Shown: piece by piece, positions 57,954 through 64,000 of the stretch
Position numbering within the stretch: the first letter of the stretch is position 1
Layout of the letters: each line of letters begins with the position of its first letter
Assembly (NCBI GenBank): GCA_022495005.1
Contig: JAGYXB010001006.1
Location: forward strand, 744,001-808,000
Reading direction: 5' to 3'
Length of the DNA: 64,000 nt
DNA from: Rhyacophila brunnea
Lineage: Eukaryota; Arthropoda; Insecta; Trichoptera; Rhyacophilidae
Notes under the pieces: generated by a model
Databases searched by the model: none
What the model saw: the letters and a program-made list of their open reading frames with translations, nothing else
What the model was told of the DNA's origin: nothing
Translations under genes and position numbers: made by a program

Positions 57954-58112
57954 GGACATTATGACTTAACACCTTTATAAATAAGTCTTGTTTACAAAAT
58001 AGCTGAAGCACGAGATAACGTAACGGCGATGATATAAAAACGTTGACAAAAAAATTATATTTTTCTGGCCGAAACATTATACTGCTATTACAAGACGTTG
58101 TTAGTAAATATT
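57954..58112 (+). repeat. Direct repeat N, left copy
   Basis: GGACATTATGACTTAACACC at the start and TTACAAGACGTTGTTAGTAA at the end are shared with 58459-58636. They have GGCGATGATATAAAAACGTT against a GCAATGATGTAAAAACTTT counterpart between them. The copies are about 500 bases apart in the same orientation. Confidence 0.75.
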
Positions 58113-58254
58113 TAATTAACTATTTTTTTTATTCAACAAGATTTAAGAATGCAACAATCTAATTATAAATGTAAATCAATTAGGTACTTAGAAAGTGCTT
58201 CAATGAGTATTAAAAGCCATTAGTTAAAATGTGTGGTAATTAAGTATGACTCCT

Positions 58255-58322
58255 TTAGCATTGTGGTCAATATGCGTGGGCACGATACCCGAGAGATGCA
58301 GATTCGATTCCTGCGGGGTCTT
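58255..58322 (+). tRNA. tRNA-like sequence with pol III terminator
   Basis: GACTCC at the start can pair with GGGGTC at the end (one wobble). GCAT/ATGC forms a D-arm-like hairpin. GGG/CCC surrounds a CACGATA loop. The B-box is GATTCGATTCC, and TTTTTT follows. Position 33 would be A instead of the universal T, and the T-stem has a mismatch. It could be a decayed tRNA or the head of a SINE; it resembles 18620-18695, which has a CGCGATA loop. It lies between the two N repeats. Confidence 0.35.
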
Positions 58323-58458
58323 ACTTTTTTCAAAAAAGATTTTTTCTATTGGTTATAATATATTTGATCAGAAGTGTTTTCAAAATATGCACGTTCTAAA
58401 GTATTTACTTTAATTTAAGTTAGGTTAGGTTCCTTCCATGCACCATTTGTTTACATAA

Positions 58459-58642
58459 GGACATTATGACTTGACACTTTTATAAACTAGTGTAGTTTAC
58501 ATAATATCATTATTCAAAATAGTTATAAAACTGAATAAAGAAACAGCAATGATGTAAAAACTTTGACAGAATAAATAAATTAGATTTTTCTTGAAAAAAC
58601 GTTATAATCTTATTACAAGACGTTGTTAGTAAAAATCTTTTA
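58459..58642 (+). repeat. Direct repeat N, right copy
   Basis: The partner of 57954-58112 with the same first and last blocks, plus a few short insertions. Divergence is considerable, so the duplication is not recent. Confidence 0.75.
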
Positions 58643-59487
58643 AAATGTTTTTTTTTTTAAACCTAAGTATTTACCTGTAATATATTACAGCATCCGGTAT
58701 TTTTAATCCGAAATACCGATTGCTACGATCAAACGAATCAGTTCGAAACAAATGGTACAGGTTGGGATGGAACGCAATATACTATTCCCGGTCGTTGAAT
58801 TACAAATGACGAAAAAAGGTCTTATACCGCTTAAACCGAAAACTAGAATATCTGATCCGAATAATTTCAGAGACACTGAAAACAGGGATTCAAATAAATA
58901 GTGACATATTGCAAAGCTTTTTTTTGTTTATCCGTTTTATATAATTTGATTGGATACGCTTTATTTATTAAAGTAGTACCTAATATACTTGATAGGATGT
59001 CAATGAATAATATATTGTAAATTTCCTAGTGTTATATAAACCTTAAATAATAATAATTGAATATAGCATGTAGCCTTAGGGCGATACATCTACCTACCGG
59101 ATGCAACTAGTGGGAAAATACGAAGCTTGGAATTTAAGACATTTTTTTGATAATTTACAATTTAAAATTTATTAATTAATAAATATGTATCTGAAAATAT
59201 TACAATGAATAATATTTTTTATTTTAAGTCCAAGATAAACTTACAATTTTTAAAAAATGTTATAAAATGTGAATTTGCTGAAGGATCCCATCTTATTATT
59301 ACATATTATATGATGGTCTTATTTATTATAAAAAATTAGTTTATTAAGTTTTCTATAATTTCTTTTATTTTGTTAACTGTCAATATAATTTATATAATTT
59401 TAAAAGAAAATTTTGACTTATTCATAGTTTAAATATTTTTTTATATTTATTTTAAAAACATCAATTTTTATAAAAAATATAAATGTT
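58643..59487. other. No gene recognised
   Basis: 58690-58890 is a little GC-richer, without a frame or repeat partner. Confidence 0.45.
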
Positions 59488-59522
59488 CCTACTATATACT
59501 ATTCCATTTGAGTCGTTTTTTA

Positions 59523-59557
59523 CGACCTGGATTTCACTTTTTGGCATCTTCAGGCAC
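59523..59557 (-). ncRNA. Hammerhead-like motif, P6 left arm
   Basis: The minus strand has GTGCCTGAAGATGCC, a changed loop (AAAAA), GTGAAATCC and AGGTCG. CTGAAGA, GAAA and the GTC cleavage triplet are all present, and GTGC before the core can pair partly with the bases after GTC. Stem II is weakened. It is the copy with the best-preserved core residues. Confidence 0.3.
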
Positions 59558-59766
59558 TATGTGCACTCACCTAAAGGTAAATACACACTGGCAACGAATA
59601 CAATTAAATCTCATTTATATAATAAATTATTACAATAAAGTAAGTAAAACCTTTATTAACTCCCTATTAACTCAAGGATCACAATAAAAAAATATAACAA
59701 ACAAATAATGAATAAAATGAAGTATTTGTAAAAAACCCGCATCAATTGATTTTATTATTAGTGATA

Positions 59767-59804
59767 TATGCCTGAAGATGTCGAAAGGCGAAACCCGGTT
59801 TACA
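59767..59804 (+). ncRNA. Hammerhead-like motif, P6 right arm
   Basis: CTGAAGA at 59772-59778, stem II GTC-GAAA-GGC, GAAACCCGG, but TTTA where GTC is expected. The cleavage site is lost. Confidence 0.3.
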
Positions 59805-59964
59805 AAAAACGACTCCAGTGGAATAGTACAAAATATTTATCTGTTAGAATTTAAATTCAAATATCATCAAGTACCTTCGGTCGATAATATTAATTAATAC
59901 ATAATACATGCCAGTTCTCCGCAGTATAATAATATTATATATTATATGATAATAATAGCCTTAT

Positions 59965-60540
59965 CATTAGCAGAGATGCTTTTGAAACTGTGGAATCATT
60001 TGTTTATCTAGGGTCTTTTGTCACAAATACTGATAACACAATCGACGAAATAAATCGCAGAATTAACCTGGCCAGCAGGTGCTATTTTGGTCTCCAAAAG
60101 ATTCTGAAGAAGACGATAATTTCAAGGGAAACCAACACAACCTTATATAAAACTTTTCCTGTGCACAGTATCAACGTATGAATGAGAACTTTAGGTACTC
60201 AGTAAACTGGATGAGAGAAATATGGATATCAGTGAGAAGATAGTTGTGAGAAGAATCTTTGAAACTTTTCAAGAAAGTGGCACAGTGGTCGTGGTCAAGG
60301 TAAGCTATACATGCTTTATTAGTGCAAAAATTTGACATGGTATGTTAAAATATAGAAACTGCGCTAGTTCAGTCACGTGCATATAATGCCGAAGGATATA
60401 TTATGTACCACCAAGATGAGCTATTTTCACAACCAGCACAGGAGAATCCCAGGATGGACGAAATGGAAATGGCTGGACTGCAAAGCTTTTGAAGGAGGCC
60501 AAGATCCACCAAAGGTTGTAGTACCATAAATGATGATGGT
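59965..60540 (+). pseudogene. LINE RT C-terminal fragment, family L4
   Basis: It reads FETVESFVYLGSFVTNTDNT, then EINRRINLASRCYFGLQKIL, then RETNTTLYKTF, the typical region after the RT palm domain. Downstream frameshifted blocks include VVRRIF, a weak WAGH-equivalent region, and RRIPGWTKWKWLDC, ending in AAATGATGATGG. It has lost the LYG-TW block. It is a distinct family from A-D. The best frame, 59990-60181, is open for 63 codons. Confidence 0.85.
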
Positions 60541-60779
60541 ATTGAAAAACATCTTAAATTTATATATAAAACATATGCATTTTACTTGCCAGGTGAGTGC
60601 TTTAAATTGATCTTTCTAAAGATTTTGAAATTTTCAATTTAAATAAATTGATAAATTATTTGATTTAAAAAATGTAATAAATAGTAATTGTGAATAAATG
60701 TTTTTATACAATTAAATTTATTGTATAATAATAATGTAAGGGTTCAAAACCCCTAAGCATCTCGTTAATTTAGAGGCAG
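60541..60779. other. AT-rich spacer
   Basis: Nothing supported. Confidence 0.5.
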
Positions 60780-60855
60780 TAGTGGTACAAACTCCTATAA
60801 TGGCCCAAGTTAGTCTTCCGAAGACCGCAAGTTCGATCACGTAGCTCCGTAAGTA
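60780..60855 (+). repeat. tRNA-like fragment
   Basis: TAGTCTTCCGAAGACCGCAA with AAGTTCGATCAC, a degenerate B-box. An A-box is doubtful. It is probably a SINE remnant. Confidence 0.25.
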
Positions 60856-61253
60856 GGAGAGTCGACAGGCGGCTGTCATCAAATTGCCTATTATTTTCTC
60901 TACCTGGGACCTAAAATTTTTAGAATTACTTTAATTCAAGATATCCATGAGGTCTATAAGTTTTATATTAGAATCACGTTTTGATTTGTGCAATAAATGA
61001 ATACGTTGTTAACAACTACCGATTTGTTAAAAAAAGTAAGGATTAATGTAGGTATAAGGCGAATAATTTAGCGAACATGTAAATAATTCTACGTATTACA
61101 TCGTGATATTATCACCGTAGCACATTTCGCCGTGAGCTTTATCATCGGAAAGAGATAGCCGTATAATATTCGGTATTCTCTATATCACCGAGATGAAAAA
61201 AATACGCGTTGTTCGTGTAGCATTGTAGACAATAATGTTCCTTCAATAATGAA
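60856..61253. other. No gene recognised
   Basis: Nothing supported. Confidence 0.45.
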
Positions 61254-61335
61254 AACCTAACCTAACCTAATCTAAGCTAACAAATAATCCAGTATATCGG
61301 CTATTTTTAAAATTTGTTTGCCGCTGGCTTCGTGT
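61254..61335. repeat. Element J half copy with CCTAA array
   Basis: CCTAACCTAACCTAATCTAA leads straight into CAAATAATCCAGTATATCGG and the eroded right arm of element J. The array here is closer to pure CCTAA than the one at 16916. The left arm is absent. The sequence preserves the empty site of MITE X. Confidence 0.75.
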
Positions 61336-61419
61336 AAACGTAAACCAACAAGAACGGTGTTTTATTTAAACATTAATTAAACATTAAGAGGTTGGACGGT
61401 CTTTGACATATTTTTTTTT

Positions 61420-61610
61420 ATTTGTTTCTTTATTAAACACCACAACAGGCCGTGAAGCCCAATAATAGTGTAAAACTCTCAGGCTTGAGGAATTTACATA
61501 ATTAGATTATGTAAATATATTTAATCCTCATCGGTAAATGAACCCAGAACTCCGGGATGGAAGACCAGTGCCTTACGCACTGCACCATTTTACGGTGAAG
61601 TGTGATACGG
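61420..61610 (-). mobile_element. SINE-like element, family S2
   Basis: GTGCGTAAGGCACTGGTCTT and TCCCGGAGTTCTGGGTTCA on the minus strand correspond to the A- and B-box parts of S2. The left part (ACACCACAACAGGCCGTGAA) may be its 3' body. The boundaries are approximate. Confidence 0.5.
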
Positions 61611-64000
61611 CGAACTGCATATGTATAAATTTCCGGATACGATAGCAAAAACCTCAATAATTCTAAAAGAAATATTCGTAAAAGCCCGGCTTTTAAAACA
61701 ATGTCTCTAAATATTTAGGTAGTTCTTTGATCACATAGGTAGTGGGAAAACTAATTACACGAACTAAAACAAGGATACTTTTGAAAGTAATATCGAAGGT
61801 TGGCACAGAAGATCACCAAACTAATTGAAGGACACAAAAATGCCTTGGACTTCAGGTTTAATTCCCAGTGTGTTCAATATACATTACATCTGTGTGATTG
61901 GACTGTCCAGCAATGTATAACGATTAGTGCCTGAAGTACCCCCAGTCCATCCTACCCATCCAAATCCAAATGACAGTCCATTAAAATATTCTTCTGTCTC
62001 TAAGACAGAAGCGTTATTTAATTTAAAATCATTTGTTATTAATAATATCGTATAATACATAATACTCTATTGTAATTAATAATAATAATAAATAAATAAA
62101 TAGAAAAATTATGTTAATACTTACAATTTTTCGTTACTATGCAGAATTTTGAGGCATCTGTTTTGGTCTGTAACAAAAAATAATATTATATTAGTCATAC
62201 CATTGATTTATTTAAATTAAAAAGTTGATTGCGATTATTTGACAAATCTAGAAACGCTAATGATAACGTAATAATTATTCAAAAATATACAATTTATAAT
62301 TAGATCGACAACTTAATGGATAATAGCAATCATCTAGATAGCGCGTGATTTGAGTTTGATCTGGTCCAAAAAAAATAGGATTTAAAAAAAGCTTGTTTCT
62401 GAAGTTTATCATAATAAAATTAATAGTATAGTATTATAATAGTAGACAAATTAAGAAGAATCTGTAGATAACATATTATTTTTGCATGAGGTCACATTAA
62501 TTTAAGATTGTTGCAGAGAGAGCAGAATTTTAAAAATGCAACTGTCTTAGTTACAAGCTTAAATTCATGATTTTCTCTCTCTGTCTTATTTTATTTTTTT
62601 AATAATGGAATATTATTGTGCTGTTCCATGATATATATTTTTAGGATATTTAGGTATCTGGACTATATGACTTTGACAAATGAAAAAACTTTGGATATCC
62701 GACTTTAAACAACGACTTGTTTTTTATTATACGGCTTCATTTGATTATCATTATGTCAACAAAAGAGTCAATATTGACTGCATTTATAACTTGTATACAT
62801 GAAATGGAAATCCAAAGAACAATTAATAATATTTAAATAAATTAGTGACTACCTAACAAAACTGCATCTACTAACTTGAACTGAAACGTGTCATTCGTTT
62901 TTGCTTTATGACCTTTTCGTGCAAATAAACAGTGTTTGAAGATTGCACTAACATGACGAGAAGAAGAATCTCATTCTCCGACGTTGGATAGTCGCCAAAG
63001 AATGCTTATACATTAATACATCAAGAGTCAAGATCAACGTTAAATAATTGCTTAGTATTGATACTCAGAAATTAGTATGTTATTTTATTAATTAATAATA
63101 ATAATATGTTGTATTAAAATTATTGAGAAAGGTTTTTATTTGCTTTTTTTAAGTAGTTTATATCGTCTCCTCAATACTACAACTAGATAATCCTGATTTG
63201 GTCATTATTGGGAAAATTAAATTTAAATTTTACTTGATTAATATAAATCTAGGCTATAGTAATAATTATCATTTAAAATAAAAATGAAAAATTGTGATTG
63301 TCTTATAGGGGACAATTAAATATTATTCAATTGTATGAAACAAACTGTAGATATATTATTTTATTTATTTAATGCGTTTATGGTTTTAAAGTTATTTAAT
63401 ATTTTTTTATACAAAATTAATACAGTTCCCATTAATTTCTGACGTACGTAGTTTTATCATTTTGTAGATAAGGAAATGTAGAATTATATTCAATAGTTAT
63501 CTCAAAAACAATGAAAATAAAGTTATCTAGTTGTAGTATTATTGAAGTGACGATATAAAAGAAATACTACATAATGATATATTTAAAAAAAATCCCAACA
63601 AATACAATGAAATAGTAAATGATAGGTACTTATATTTTATATTTTTCAAGTTGTTGCAACTGTGTATGCGTTACTGTTACTCATTCTCGTGAGAGTATCT
63701 TTATTCATACTTTAGATTTGTCATAAACGTCACATAAGTGCATGCAGTAAAAAACAATCTTTCTCCGGTCTAGAAAACGCAGATGCCATAAACATTGAAA
63801 GTTTATCACCAATCTTTTTATAAACATTAAATCAATAAAATATTTAGTTTTACCAGCTACCTATATTGTTAAACTAATGAAATTATTTATTTATTTTTAT
63901 TTTTGAGTCTCGCAATGTTAAAAAAGTATTAATTTGTTATTAAATAAAAATTCTTAATTCATAAAATTTACTAATCATGAGGATAAACTAAATTACTAGC
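61611..64000. other. AT-rich stretch, no gene recognised
   Basis: No reading frame or repeat shared with the window. 61800-61980 is a little GC-richer, with nothing recognisable. Confidence 0.5.

Larger units (their letters stand above)
59488..59895. mobile_element. Family P foldback, copy P6, most complete
   Basis: The left arm reads TACTATTCCATTTGAGTCGT, GGCATCTTCAGGCACTATGT, CACTCACCTAAAGGTAAATA and ACACTGGCAACGAATA. The right arm reads GCCTGAAGATGTCGAAAGGC, GAAACCCGGTTTACAAAAAA, GGAATAGTACAAAATA and the terminus CAAGTACCTTCGGTCGATAA. Both arms carry a hammerhead-like core in opposite orientation. The AT-rich centre shows no gene. The outer left terminus is lost. Confidence 0.8.

Noticed and set aside
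1..64000. CRISPR arrays, operons, ribosome binding sites, Rho-type terminators
   Set aside because: The window is eukaryotic in character; no regularly spaced repeats or bacterial gene organisation were seen.

Overview
The window looks like AT-rich, gene-poor nuclear DNA from an insect. The abundant ATAATATTAT-type and GTAGGTACCTAT-type words, the CCTAA/TTAGG (insect telomere) motifs and the mix of mariner, RTE-like LINEs and tRNA-derived SINEs suggest a sternorrhynchan hemipteran such as an aphid relative. That assignment is an inference from style, not from a diagnostic gene. No complete host gene is visible. At most there are three weak candidates for isolated minus-strand exons or decayed coding fragments (38.1-38.5 kb, 46.9-47.0 kb and 52.1-52.25 kb).

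Almost everything that can be named is a mobile element. 0-5 kb: dispersed repeat R1 (two copies; a third lies inverted at 51.1-51.6 kb), a 307-bp foldback element, and a 301-bp hAT-type MITE with an 8-bp target duplication. 5.4-7.7 kb: a full-length 1300-bp mariner with near-perfect inverted ends, a TA duplication and all three catalytic Asp codons, but broken by four apparent 1-nt deletions, followed by an older mariner relic. 9.7-10.8 kb: a PIF/Harbinger-like relic. 12.3-12.9 kb: a large foldback with 15-16 bp minisatellite arms, flanked by a perfect 9-bp direct repeat (Mutator-like).

13-24 kb: tRNA-Leu-like SINEs, 3' ends of non-LTR retrotransposons, a nested MITE pair whose empty site survives at 61.28 kb, a telomere-like CCTAA array inside a TIR element, and one copy of a 384-bp MITE. 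26-34 kb: a dense nest of element families called here E, K, F and P, with a minus-strand LINE reverse transcriptase pseudogene (motif A and FADD still readable). 34-47 kb: further LINE and SINE fragments. 47-64 kb: more P, F and R1 copies, a direct repeat pair around a tRNA-like sequence, a LINE fragment and a half copy of the telomere-motif element.

The most unusual feature is family P (six copies or half copies, four with both arms assessed as inverted or single halves). Its inverted arms carry a sequence close to a hammerhead-ribozyme core, as known from Penelope-like retroelements. Stretches listed as 'no gene recognised' were read on both strands and showed only AT-rich sequence with frequent stops.
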